This document shows, in pieces, positions 19,701 to 27,334 of a stretch of DNA of 64,000 nucleotides. The notes below the pieces were generated by a model, which worked only from the letters and a program-made list of their open reading frames with translations, was not told the origin of the DNA and did not search any database. The stretch comes from Nostoc indistinguendum CM1-VF10. Its GTDB lineage: Bacteria; Cyanobacteriota; Cyanobacteriia; Cyanobacteriales; Nostocaceae. Made by a program: the position numbers and the translations under genes. The stretch spans positions 1-64,000 of the forward strand of contig JAHHHS010000024.1 of NCBI GenBank assembly GCA_019359215.1, in the 5' to 3' direction. Positions within the stretch are counted from its first letter, which is position 1. Each line of letters opens with the position of its first letter.

Positions 19701-20308
19701 CTATCGCCTTCAGCCCGGACAGTCAGATCCTAGCTAGCGGTTGTCATGACCAAACAGTAAAGTTGTGGGATGTCAACACTGGTCAATGCCTTCAATCTCT
19801 CCAAGGACATACTGATTGGCTGTGGTCAGTCAGTTTTAGTGCTGATGGGCAACTTCTAGCAAGTGGCAGTAGCGATCAAACAGTGAAGTTGTGGGATACG
19901 AGAACAGGTAAACACCTTAGAACTCTACAAGGTCATACTAGTTCTGTCTACTCAGTCAGCTTTAGCTCAGATGGATGCCTTCTAGCGAGTGGGAGTGGCG
20001 ATCAAATGGTGAAGTTATGGGATGTCAGTACTGGACAATGCCTCAAAACTTTGTCAGGACATACCAAGTGGGTTTGGTCACTTGCCTTCAGTCCCCATGA
20101 TCAAACCCTGGCTAGTGGTAGTGAAGATGATACGATTAGGATATGGGATGTAAAGACTGGAGAGTGCCAAAACACTTTGAGGAATGATAGGCCCTATCAA
20201 GGCATGAACACCACTGGCATTACAGGTATAACTGAAGCTCAAAAAGCCTCTCTGAAAGCTTTAGGGGCAGTTATTTATAGAGAAGACAATCCTACAGTTA
20301 TAAGCTGA
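16733..20308 (+). CDS. STAND NTPase: HTH, NB-ARC and 14 WD40 repeats
   Basis: 1191 residues. Residues 38-80 form a Cro/CI-type helix-turn-helix (YTLEEMSVRSGLYSATISKVL). The NB-ARC ATPase follows, with Walker A GIGGIGKT at 130-137 and Walker B LVILDNAE at 207-214, then LVLTSREKP (sensor 1) and GNPLALK (GxP motif). A helical arm and a short pentapeptide-like linker (LSGYDFSYLTVWQADMRSIN) lead to 14 WD40 repeats from about 563 to 1155, enough for two seven-bladed propellers. Such proteins act as ligand-triggered oligomerising switches; the WD40 part would sense and the N-terminus signal, perhaps on DNA. Related proteins serve in regulation or phage defence, and the role here is unknown. It converges with the operon at 20.3-25.1 kb. 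Confidence 0.93.
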   Translation: MTLQNWRRKRGVALTNKGLQKIKEAKHQSEAKENFGNRYTLEEMSVRSGLYSATISKVLNREGGVDKQTIEKLFSAFQLKIDKSDYSSSNTRLDWGEAIFNSVFYGRIEELTTLEQWILNEHCQLVAVLGIGGIGKTALSVKFAQQIQENFEYVIWRSLREAPPVKIILSNLIQFLSDEQETEGNLPESFSERVSRLLYYLQNHRCLVILDNAEPILRSGSRAGLYREGYEEYGELLRRVGEATHQSCLVLTSREKPKEVALLEGQTLPVRSLPLSGLKVAEGQEILKLKGLSAAENEWKVMIERYAGNPLALKIVATTIKDIFDGNVTGFLQQDTAVFGDIRDILEQQFERLSDLEKEIMYWLAINREPMALLELRDDIISQVPQAKLMEAVESLGRRSLIEKATPTLIEKTRSSFTLQPVVMEYMTSSLIEKVCEEIATQNIDLFRCHALMKATGKDYIKDTQIRLIIKPVIDGLLNVLRSKRNIENQLTQVLTKLRETSPLEPGYTSGNILNLLSYLETNLSGYDFSYLTVWQADMRSINLHNTNFTHADLAKCVFAETLGGIFSVAFSPNGKLLATGDTNNEIRLYQVVDGQQMLTCRGHAAWVRSVTFSPNGDIIASGSDDQTVRLWNVSTGKCIANLQGHSSGIQSIAFSTNGHILASSSEDKTVKFWDINTGLCFKTLSVDDYSVWSIAFSPDGDTVVTGNDNHTLNIWDINTGQSIKILKGHTNRVHSVTFSGDGRILASGSHDHTVRLWNVDTGQCYLTLQGHTDSVHSVTFSLDGHIIASGSDDQTVRVWDVATGKCIRTLRGHSSRIWTVVLSSDKDSYILASGGDDQNVMLWDVSTGRCIRIFQGYCDGVRSVAFSPNGYTLASSGSNKIVRLWDASIGTCLQTLQGHNNRVTSVSFSPDGRILASGSEDQAVKLWDTKTGQCIRTLNGHSNRILAVTFSPNGLILASSSDDRTIKLWDTSTSQCIHTFNRQSHRVWSIAFSPDSQILASGCHDQTVKLWDVNTGQCLQSLQGHTDWLWSVSFSADGQLLASGSSDQTVKLWDTRTGKHLRTLQGHTSSVYSVSFSSDGCLLASGSGDQMVKLWDVSTGQCLKTLSGHTKWVWSLAFSPHDQTLASGSEDDTIRIWDVKTGECQNTLRNDRPYQGMNTTGITGITEAQKASLKALGAVIYREDNPTVIS

Positions 20309-20332
20309 AAAAACTAAATCATTTTTCAAGAC

Positions 20333-21016
20333 TTAGCTTTTTGATATACTTAAGAACTTGTCTCCACTCTTCTGAAATTCATAGGATGCTTGTCTAATTT
20401 CTACTTTATATCCCTGCTTGAGCAGTTGGTTGACAGCTGGGAGCAAAAATGGAGATAGCTTCCCAGATGTGTCTAGCAATGGAAAAATGCGTGTCTCTAT
20501 AGCAACGCGACACATTTCTACAATAGAAGCGAGATGGAATTCTTCAGATAGGTGTTCAGAATAAATGAATAAAAAATGAGAGCATAAGGCTAAATCAAAT
20601 TGCCGATCAGCAAATGGTAAAGTAGGCAGTTCACCTATAACATAACGTTTCTCCTGAATTCCTAAAGAAAGGTCTTCAATGAATTCCTGCATTGCGGATC
20701 TTCTAATGTTTAGTAATTGGCTTGGTGATTGAATATCCTGCCAAACAAAATTATCTGGATTTCTTTGCACCGCATTCATGACTTCACGATTAGCTTCTTG
20801 AATGTGTTGAGCAATTTCAGTTTTACTGAATTTGTAAATGGGATCGCAAGAGACAACGTTGCCTCCTCTACGGGTCATCTCAACATTAAAGCTTGCAGGT
20901 CCACCTGCACAGTCAATAATTTTCAGTTTGCTATCTTCAAGAGTTAAAGCAAACATTTTGGTGTATTCTTCAGCAGAACGTCCCCATATAAGGATTTTCT
21001 CAAACTTAATCGCCAT
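20333..21016 (-). CDS. SAM-dependent methyltransferase-like protein
   Basis: 227 residues with a class I methyltransferase core. Motif I is LKIIDCAGGPASFNVEM (about 30-46), an acidic strand end is VVSCDPIYKF, and the motif IV region is FADRQFDLALCSHFLFIYSEHL. The first glycine-rich loop (CAGGPASF) is a common variant of DxGxGxG. No substrate domain is obvious. It is the last gene of a minus-strand run, starting 31 bp after the GDSL gene ends, which suggests it modifies the product of the same pathway. Confidence 0.78.
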   Translation of the reverse strand: MAIKFEKILIWGRSAEEYTKMFALTLEDSKLKIIDCAGGPASFNVEMTRRGGNVVSCDPIYKFSKTEIAQHIQEANREVMNAVQRNPDNFVWQDIQSPSQLLNIRRSAMQEFIEDLSLGIQEKRYVIGELPTLPFADRQFDLALCSHFLFIYSEHLSEEFHLASIVEMCRVAIETRIFPLLDTSGKLSPFLLPAVNQLLKQGYKVEIRQASYEFQKSGDKFLSISKS

Positions 21017-21046
21017 AACTTTTATCCCAATAGTTACATTATTAAT

Positions 21047-22105
21047 TCAGGACTCTGAACTTTGGCTATCGAGAACTTCCAAAACAGGCATAAGTAGAAC
21101 TTTTACCCTAACTTGACGCTCATCTTTGTATCTTTCAACCGCGTACCCAACTGCACCTAAAACACCAATACCTAACATTCCTAATATAGCAGAAGGTTCG
21201 GATACAAGTATTGGCTTCACGGCTGAGAAAGCTAATTCTCCAATTAGTTTGTGAGCCGAGGTTGTAGGATGGACTTGATCCCAAAATAAAAACTTATCTG
21301 CTTCACAAGTAACTGGCTGCTTGGGAACATTAATAGGCACTACCGATAAGTCTCCAACACAAGATTCGGTAACATTTGTAAAACCGAATTCTCCTGGAGC
21401 CGCGATGATTCTATTGAATAGAGAATTAACATCAAGAGGAATAATATTGATATTAAGGCTGAGTTGCTGGCTCATAAAGTTGAGATTTGCAGTCAAACTG
21501 GAATTGTGTGTATTGGTAAAAATGCTTAGTAAGCTAGAATCTTGATTATTGCCGCCTGTAACTGGAAACTTTCCTAAATCTGGTAAGTTAACTACTACAA
21601 AGTTTTTAGCACCAACAGCAGCAAGTGATGTCACTGCCATTGATAAATTGTTGACTGCTTGGGTAGGATTAGGAATAGCATCAAAAAAGTAATCTAAATA
21701 ATCATTCGTACCAGCCCAGACAACGTAGAGGGCGTTAGAGTTTGCAGAAGGATTTGCTAATGTAAAGCTATTAATCTGTTGCTGCAATCCTGGTAAATTA
21801 GCAATACCAATATTCTTAGACCCTGTGGTTGCACCACCATAGGCAAAGTTAGTGTTTAGATTCAACTTTAATCCTAAATCTAAGGCGAGATATTCCACCC
21901 AAATTGGGCCATTGGAAAAACGTCCATTAAAGTAAGTTGGACTTGGAGGAATTATTCCGCCTGTGGCATTAAATACATTGCCTATATCAGAGAGGCTATC
22001 ACCAAACACATAAATCTCGTCATTATTCTGCGCTGAAACCTTGAGCGGGAAAATGAGAGATAAAATAAAAATTCCGATTGCAAGAATATGTTTCTTCACA
22101 GCCAC
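21047..22105 (-). CDS. secreted GDSL/SGNH esterase with PEP-CTERM-like tail
   Basis: 352 residues. A signal peptide (residues 1-25, ending KVSA-Q) precedes an SGNH hydrolase: block I FGDSLSDIGN with nucleophile S37, NGRFSNGPIWVEYLA, a Gly block (NFAYGGATTG), block III AGTNDYLDYF, and block V DQVHPTTSAHKL with the Asp/His pair. The C-terminus carries SEPSAILGMLGIGVLGAVGY and then basic residues, a PEP-CTERM-like sorting helix. This implies passage to the cell surface and protease trimming. Third gene of the operon, 36 bp after the FabH-like gene. It would hydrolyse an ester or lipid outside the cytoplasm. Confidence 0.88.
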   Translation of the reverse strand: MAVKKHILAIGIFILSLIFPLKVSAQNNDEIYVFGDSLSDIGNVFNATGGIIPPSPTYFNGRFSNGPIWVEYLALDLGLKLNLNTNFAYGGATTGSKNIGIANLPGLQQQINSFTLANPSANSNALYVVWAGTNDYLDYFFDAIPNPTQAVNNLSMAVTSLAAVGAKNFVVVNLPDLGKFPVTGGNNQDSSLLSIFTNTHNSSLTANLNFMSQQLSLNINIIPLDVNSLFNRIIAAPGEFGFTNVTESCVGDLSVVPINVPKQPVTCEADKFLFWDQVHPTTSAHKLIGELAFSAVKPILVSEPSAILGMLGIGVLGAVGYAVERYKDERQVRVKVLLMPVLEVLDSQSSES

Positions 22106-22140
22106 CTACTCAGGTAAACTTTAAATTTTAGTAAACACTC

Positions 22141-23289
22141 TTAAAAAGAAAAAGCTTTGCTTCTGTCTCTAGAACTTGTCACCGCTAAGTCAGATTCTAT
22201 TTTATGGATAGGAGCAGAACCTAGCGCTACTTTGCCCCAACGCATCACACTTGCAGAGGCAGCACCTGCTGCACCAAATCCATAAACAAGAACTAAGTCG
22301 TTTTCGCTAATTTTTCCTAACTGTGCAGCATGGTACATATTAACTACAGTAAGTACTGGCCCAATGTTTGCATATTGTGAATAGAGGTCGATTGTACGCT
22401 CTGGCTCAATACCTAATACACGCATACAGAAACGTGCATACCAAGCCGTAGGTGTGTTGAAAATAAAAAAGTCTATTTGTTCAAGGGTCACACCTGCTGC
22501 ATTAATAGCACCTTCACAACAAGTGCGGAGAAACCCTACAGCCGTTTCGCGAGTTAATCTGTTTGCATCCTTGCTGACCTGCATACTAACCTGCAAGTTG
22601 CCCTGTATATTCTTGGCGATCGCAGGGTAAATTAGATCGCACAGCGCACCAGCATGAACAGTCTTAATACCAAGAATACCCTGATTTGATTCAAGTTTAC
22701 TTACCACAAAAGCTCCAGCACCATCGCTAAGAAACCATGAGGCAGTATCATGTTCGGGGACAAACTGAGAGTAAGAACATGAAATAACTACTAGTACGTT
22801 GTGATACTGTTCTGCCGAAACCAAAGCATAAGCAGTCTGCAACGCAATTAGAGTGCTACCACAGCTTGCATCGATATTCCAAGCCGCACCCTGGAAACCT
22901 AGTTCACGCGCCAGAAAGGCAGCATCACCAAATCCGATTTGTTCAGGCCAGACCGAGGCAACAAGCATCAAATCGACATCTTCCAGAGAAAGCTTTGCAG
23001 CCGCAAGGGTATCTTTTACCGCGCGGCACTGTAGCATCAGTGGTGACTCATTTGGACTGAGTACCCATCGTTCGACAGTCCCCCGAAAGGGATCTGATAA
23101 ATAGGGCATCATCTCCAAGTCAAACTCATTCCTGGGGATAGAGCCATCTAGAGAGAACCACTTTCCTAAACTTTTTTGCTCTGCTTGAGCAACCAATTCG
23201 GGATATTTTTCTCTGTAGTAATCGTTGTTATGTCTAATGCTGGGTAAACTCACCGCCAGTGAGCGAATACCTACTGCGTGTTGTGCCAT
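22141..23289 (-). CDS. FabH-like (KAS III family) condensing/acyltransfer enzyme
   Basis: 382 residues with the thiolase fold of KAS III. The nucleophile is C143 in WNIDASCGSTLIALQ and an oxyanion-type loop is SDGAGAFVVS. The helix carrying the second triad residue is altered: FFIFNTPTAWYARF puts Thr281 where FabH has the His of its PHQAN motif, while Asn is kept (QYANIGP, N308). It therefore probably does not do standard decarboxylative condensation; acyl transfer or a carbon-carbon coupling on a pre-activated acyl group is an inference. Its start overlaps the ThDP gene by 19 bp, implying translational coupling. No acyl-carrier protein is nearby. Confidence 0.85.
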   Translation of the reverse strand: MAQHAVGIRSLAVSLPSIRHNNDYYREKYPELVAQAEQKSLGKWFSLDGSIPRNEFDLEMMPYLSDPFRGTVERWVLSPNESPLMLQCRAVKDTLAAAKLSLEDVDLMLVASVWPEQIGFGDAAFLARELGFQGAAWNIDASCGSTLIALQTAYALVSAEQYHNVLVVISCSYSQFVPEHDTASWFLSDGAGAFVVSKLESNQGILGIKTVHAGALCDLIYPAIAKNIQGNLQVSMQVSKDANRLTRETAVGFLRTCCEGAINAAGVTLEQIDFFIFNTPTAWYARFCMRVLGIEPERTIDLYSQYANIGPVLTVVNMYHAAQLGKISENDLVLVYGFGAAGAASASVMRWGKVALGSAPIHKIESDLAVTSSRDRSKAFSF

Positions 23290-25091
23290 AAATAACTTTT
23301 TCTACTTTTAATAAGTGAACAGTAATAATTTGTACTGCTCTGGCTAATCAAATTCCGAATACGACTTTCAATTGGTGCAGGCTGAGTAGCGTCAATGACC
23401 ACATCAATCACGAACGGAGCGATCGCCACCATTGCTTTTTCTAGAGCAGCCTCGATGTCAGTCTCCCTCTCGACACGGATACCATTGGCTCCCATCCCGC
23501 AAGCAATATTCACAAAGTTGGTCTGTGGAATTTCTGCATCCACGCCCTGAAAGCCTTGCATTGCAGTTCCCCGATCGCACATATTGTAGTGTCCGTCATT
23601 AAGTACTATCCAGACAACTGGAACCTGGTACTTCACAGCTGTGCTGATCTCATTATTCATCAGCATGGCACCGTCACCAACAATGGCAACCGCTTTACCA
23701 CCACGAGTTAGTGCCGCACCGACAACGCCAGTGGTAATATGCCCCATAGACGCGAAACCGCTACAGTTTCGGTAACGATGTGGCTTGGCAAACCGCAGCA
23801 TATAATTTCCCCAAGCGGAGGAACTGCTGGCCTCGGTCATCACCAATACATCACTTCGCTCAACAATCAGTCTTTGAATAGCATCCATAAGCACTACGGG
23901 ACGCACTTTTCCATGCGTACGTGGATTGATTGTACTGTGTTCATATCTAGGTAGCATCGCTTTTGCCAAATGAGCAGGATGCTGTAAAAAGTGTTTCAAC
24001 AGAGCTTTCACAAACACTTTGATGTCAGACGGAATGGCAAAAGTCTCAGCAGATGGATATGCAGTTCCTGGAACTTCTGGGTCGATGTCAACATGTAAAA
24101 AGCCTCGCGAGGGTACCATTACGGGGAGCAGGAGTGATGTGCGTTCGCCTAAACGTGTTCCTAGAACTAAAGTGCGTAAGGGCCGGTACTCCTGCATATA
24201 CCTAAAAACAGACTCATGCCCACCGAAGCCAGTGACACCGATAAACCGAGGATGATTTTCAGGAAAAATACCTTTAGCCCGTGGTGAACACATCACCACA
24301 GCCCCTGTTGTCTCGACAAGCTGGCGAATTTCTTTTGCAGCACCCCGTGCCCCGAAACCGACCCAGATGGCAAAGGACCCCTCAGACAGTAAGCGTACAC
24401 ATTCTGCGATTGTTTCTTCACTTGCAGTTGCCAGACTCAGAGAAAGAGTAATTCGCGGCAACGAAGTTTTTAGTAAACTTGTCTGGATATTTGTTGGAAT
24501 ACTGATATGAGCTACGAACCCTCCTGGTTGCCCTAGCCCAAGGGCAAGCCTTCGAGAAACCTCTGTGAGTTCATCACTGGATTCGAGAGTAGTTGCATAA
24601 TGGAATATTTGCCCGGAAGTAAAAATACCTGTGCTAGGCATAGTGTAGGTGCTAGTTTCTTGGCAAGCCCAACGTCCCCTTTGTGGCGTTGATGTTGAAG
24701 CTGACACCAGAATCACCTTAGCACCTTCCCAACGGGCAGCTAACAGCCCTGTTAAAGCGTTAGTGATCCCTGGCCCTGTGGTAGTGAATACCACAACCGG
24801 GCGATCGCTAGCAAAGTGCGCCTCAATCGCTGCAAAAGCTGCTCCGGCTTCGTGGCGGAAGTGCAGCACCTTGATGGAGCTTTGATGTAATGCAGCCCAC
24901 ACTGGGGCGATCGCGCCTCCCGATACACCAAAGGCATATTGCACTCCCATATCTTCCAGGATTTTAACCACTGCCTCTGCTACCAAAAAAGGTTTGGATG
25001 GCTTACTATAAGGCTGACTATAAGATTGCTGTTCTTTTGAGTTTAATTCTTTACTAGTATTAGTTTTTATATACTTAAATTTAGCATCCAT
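23271..25091 (-). CDS. ThDP-dependent enzyme, acetolactate-synthase-like
   Basis: 606 residues with the three-domain POX/AHAS fold. The PYR domain has catalytic E81 (VLHFRHEAGAAFAA), the middle domain follows (about 220-370), and the PP domain has the ThDP/Mg motif GDGAMLMNNEISTAVKYQ (from G472) through LNDGHYNM. The first 32 residues are a polar, Ser/Gln/Lys-rich extension absent from typical AHAS. It would decarboxylate a 2-oxo acid and transfer the acyl anion. Coupling with a FabH-like partner argues for secondary metabolism rather than valine biosynthesis, in the way scytonemin ScyA is an AHAS relative. First gene of the four-gene unit. No clear Shine-Dalgarno is seen. Confidence 0.88.
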   Translation of the reverse strand: MDAKFKYIKTNTSKELNSKEQQSYSQPYSKPSKPFLVAEAVVKILEDMGVQYAFGVSGGAIAPVWAALHQSSIKVLHFRHEAGAAFAAIEAHFASDRPVVVFTTTGPGITNALTGLLAARWEGAKVILVSASTSTPQRGRWACQETSTYTMPSTGIFTSGQIFHYATTLESSDELTEVSRRLALGLGQPGGFVAHISIPTNIQTSLLKTSLPRITLSLSLATASEETIAECVRLLSEGSFAIWVGFGARGAAKEIRQLVETTGAVVMCSPRAKGIFPENHPRFIGVTGFGGHESVFRYMQEYRPLRTLVLGTRLGERTSLLLPVMVPSRGFLHVDIDPEVPGTAYPSAETFAIPSDIKVFVKALLKHFLQHPAHLAKAMLPRYEHSTINPRTHGKVRPVVLMDAIQRLIVERSDVLVMTEASSSSAWGNYMLRFAKPHRYRNCSGFASMGHITTGVVGAALTRGGKAVAIVGDGAMLMNNEISTAVKYQVPVVWIVLNDGHYNMCDRGTAMQGFQGVDAEIPQTNFVNIACGMGANGIRVERETDIEAALEKAMVAIAPFVIDVVIDATQPAPIESRIRNLISQSSTNYYCSLIKSRKSYLWHNTQ

Positions 25092-25119
25092 ACAAACATC
25101 TGAGGAAGAATTTCCTTTG

Positions 25120-25137
25120 TGGGATAATATTATCCCA
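25120..25137. promoter_or_regulatory. 18-bp perfect palindrome, candidate operator of the ThDP operon
   Basis: tgggataatattatccca is self-complementary over all 18 bases and lies 29-46 nt before the ThDP start codon, in the region expected for promoter or leader. No T-run follows it, so it does not look like a terminator. The size and symmetry fit a homodimeric repressor site. No regulator gene is adjacent. Confidence 0.55.
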
Positions 25138-25462
25138 TACCCGAACTAGGTAAGTATAAAAATTTGTCCTTTAAATAAGGCAGCAACAGCTATCCTGAAG
25201 GCAAGAGCCGAAAGGATTTTAGCCGACTCCATCTTGATTAAGATAGTTTAGTTTGTTGTGCAAATCTACTTACTTATATTCACACAGTTTAGTCTTTTAT
25301 TGTCTACCTACTTAAATGCTTTGATATCGAAGAAATGTTCAGAGGCTTTAAGAGCGGCAAATATGGCGATGCCTGCGGCCGGCTGCGCTAACGCAGATGG
25401 GTTCGCTCGTCTTTTGGTTTGTGAAAACTGAACATAATTAATCAAGACCCGGAGTATGAAAA

Positions 25463-26161
25463 ATGACTGAATTTAACCAGTACAAGGCTTTAACTTTTGA
25501 TTGTTACGGAACCCTAATCGATTGGGAGAACGGCATCTTAGGCGTGCTAAAACCACTTCTAATAGCACATAACACTAATTTGGATGATGATCAAATTATT
25601 GAACTTTTTGCTGAATTTGAAGCAGAACTAGAAAGTGGTGATTATATCAAATATCGAGAAGTTTTGAAGAGAGTAGTCCAGAAATTTGGTGAACGATTTA
25701 GCTTTGCGCCAACTGCTGACGAACTAAATTCACTTGCTGATTCAATTCAGCATTGGCTGCCTTTCCCGGATACAGTTGAGGCACTTAGAGTCTTAAAGCA
25801 AAACTTTAAGCTGGTTATTATCTCAAATGTAGATGACGATCTCTTTGCTTTCTCGGCAAAGCACTTGGATATAAAATTTGATGAGATAATTACAGCAGAA
25901 CAGGCAAAAAGCTACAAACCTTCCTTAAACAACTTCAGACTGGCTATTGAAAGAATTGATTTGCCGTTAGACCAGATATTACACGTTGCTGCTAGTGTAT
26001 ATCACGATATTGTTACAGCCAAATCTCTGGGACTATCAACAGTCTGGGTAAACCGTCGAGCAGTCCAAAAAGCAGTTTGTCCCACAGGATCAGCAATAAG
26101 TCAACCTGACTTAGAAGTGCCGGATTTAAAGACTCTTGCTGCTTTGAGTTCACCGAAATAA
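25463..26161 (+). CDS. HAD hydrolase, haloacid-dehalogenase type II-like
   Basis: 232 residues. Motif I is LTFDCYGTLIDW with nucleophile D13, motif II is LVIISNVDDD, motif III is the lysine in AEQAKSYKP, and motif IV is HVAASVYHDIVTAKSLG. The cap is helical (about 20-95) as in L-2-haloacid dehalogenases. The real substrate may be a phosphate ester or halo acid. It is divergent from the ThDP operon across 370 bp. CGGAG lies just upstream of the ATG; an earlier ATG (25456) hits a stop after four codons. Confidence 0.87.
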   Translation: MTEFNQYKALTFDCYGTLIDWENGILGVLKPLLIAHNTNLDDDQIIELFAEFEAELESGDYIKYREVLKRVVQKFGERFSFAPTADELNSLADSIQHWLPFPDTVEALRVLKQNFKLVIISNVDDDLFAFSAKHLDIKFDEIITAEQAKSYKPSLNNFRLAIERIDLPLDQILHVAASVYHDIVTAKSLGLSTVWVNRRAVQKAVCPTGSAISQPDLEVPDLKTLAALSSPK

Positions 26162-26395
26162 TACTGAGCAATAAGTACTCAGCGCCTAGTACTGTTTCGA
26201 TAAGGAGCTGTTGTTACAAAACGATACAGGGATTGCAACATAGATTAATTCTGCCTTAATCTGGAAAAACTACTACGTCAGTTTGACGCCACGTTCAGCC
26301 TTCTTTTAGGGGCAACGTACCAAGTTCTGCTTCTGGTTTTCCAGGAGCAGGTGCCGATAAACTTGTTCAATAAAACACTTTGATAGCCTAAAACG

Positions 26396-27265
26396 ATGAA
26401 AGCATCTGCTAATTTCGACTTTGAAGACGAGAAATTTAATGCACCGCCTTCTCAAGTCATCCCCTGGTGTCAGATGATTAATCCTCGGTATGGCATAGAT
26501 GGTATGCAATCCCACGGTTTGGCGATTAAGCTAGATAATGCCAATGCTGTCGGTTTTGTGCCAGATGAGAATTGGCAGCAGGTAGAGCATGAATTTAGCT
26601 CTGGAGTTGAAACAGTTTTTATTAGCACTACTCCACGTTTGGTTTTAGTGCGTCGGGGGCCATTGTCTGTTAAAGACCGGGAAAGCGGTCTAAAGCTAGG
26701 TACGCTCAAAGAGAATTATGATGCTTTTTTGGCAGACAAACTTAAATTTAAAACCTTTACTCGTTATCTAATTTTTATAGTGGGTGAAAATAAAAAGTTT
26801 TTACATGAATCACCACTACAACTAACTCTTAATGGTGCAGCCGGAGCGAGTTTCAGCAAAACCTACTGCGAATATCAACAAGGCAAAGTAGTTAGTGGAT
26901 TCGTTGCTGAACTAGAAAAAACTTATGCTGTTTATCGCAAGCAACCCTTGGCACCAAAAGGGCCATTGTTCCACGCTCACGGGATTTTCTGCCCCATAAT
27001 TGAGTGCGAAGAAAGAGGTATTGAACCAAATACAGTTCTGGTAGCTTCAACTGTAGACTACAAACATCCCACGGTAGGGACTTTAACACAATATTTAATT
27101 GCTTCCGATTCTCTTGAGTCTGCAATGATTTGCAAGACTTTTGAAGAATACAAAGATTTTGGAAAGGAACCTGTGAAATCAGAAACGCCTAAATTGGCAA
27201 TGGCAGGAGTTTCTAACTCTTACGTTTATGCCGATGAAGATGATTTTGCTTATCCGCCGTATTAG
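26396..27265 (+). CDS. conserved cyanobacterial protein, DUF5895-like
   Basis: 289 residues, soluble, with no signal peptide. It begins FDFEDEKFNAPPSQVIPWCQMINP and has a central KLKFKTFTRYLIFIVGENKKFLHESPLQL. The C-terminal tail is acidic (YADEDDFAYPPY), rather like single-strand DNA-binding proteins. From memory it resembles the DUF5895 family of cyanobacteria; this needs checking. Function unknown. It stands alone on the plus strand and converges with mltA. Confidence 0.7.
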   Translation: MKASANFDFEDEKFNAPPSQVIPWCQMINPRYGIDGMQSHGLAIKLDNANAVGFVPDENWQQVEHEFSSGVETVFISTTPRLVLVRRGPLSVKDRESGLKLGTLKENYDAFLADKLKFKTFTRYLIFIVGENKKFLHESPLQLTLNGAAGASFSKTYCEYQQGKVVSGFVAELEKTYAVYRKQPLAPKGPLFHAHGIFCPIIECEERGIEPNTVLVASTVDYKHPTVGTLTQYLIASDSLESAMICKTFEEYKDFGKEPVKSETPKLAMAGVSNSYVYADEDDFAYPPY

Positions 27266-27293
27266 GTGGGAGTGGGGAGTGGGGGCTGGGAAA

Positions 27294-27334
27294 ACTATTC
27301 CCTATCCCCTATTCCCTATTCCCTATTCCCTATT
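27294..27334. repeat. heptamer tandem repeat (ccctatt)n
   Basis: About five head-to-tail copies of ccctatt or close variants, a short tandemly repeated repetitive sequence of the kind common in heterocystous cyanobacteria. It overlaps the last codon and stop of mltA (stop at 27330). Confidence 0.85.
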
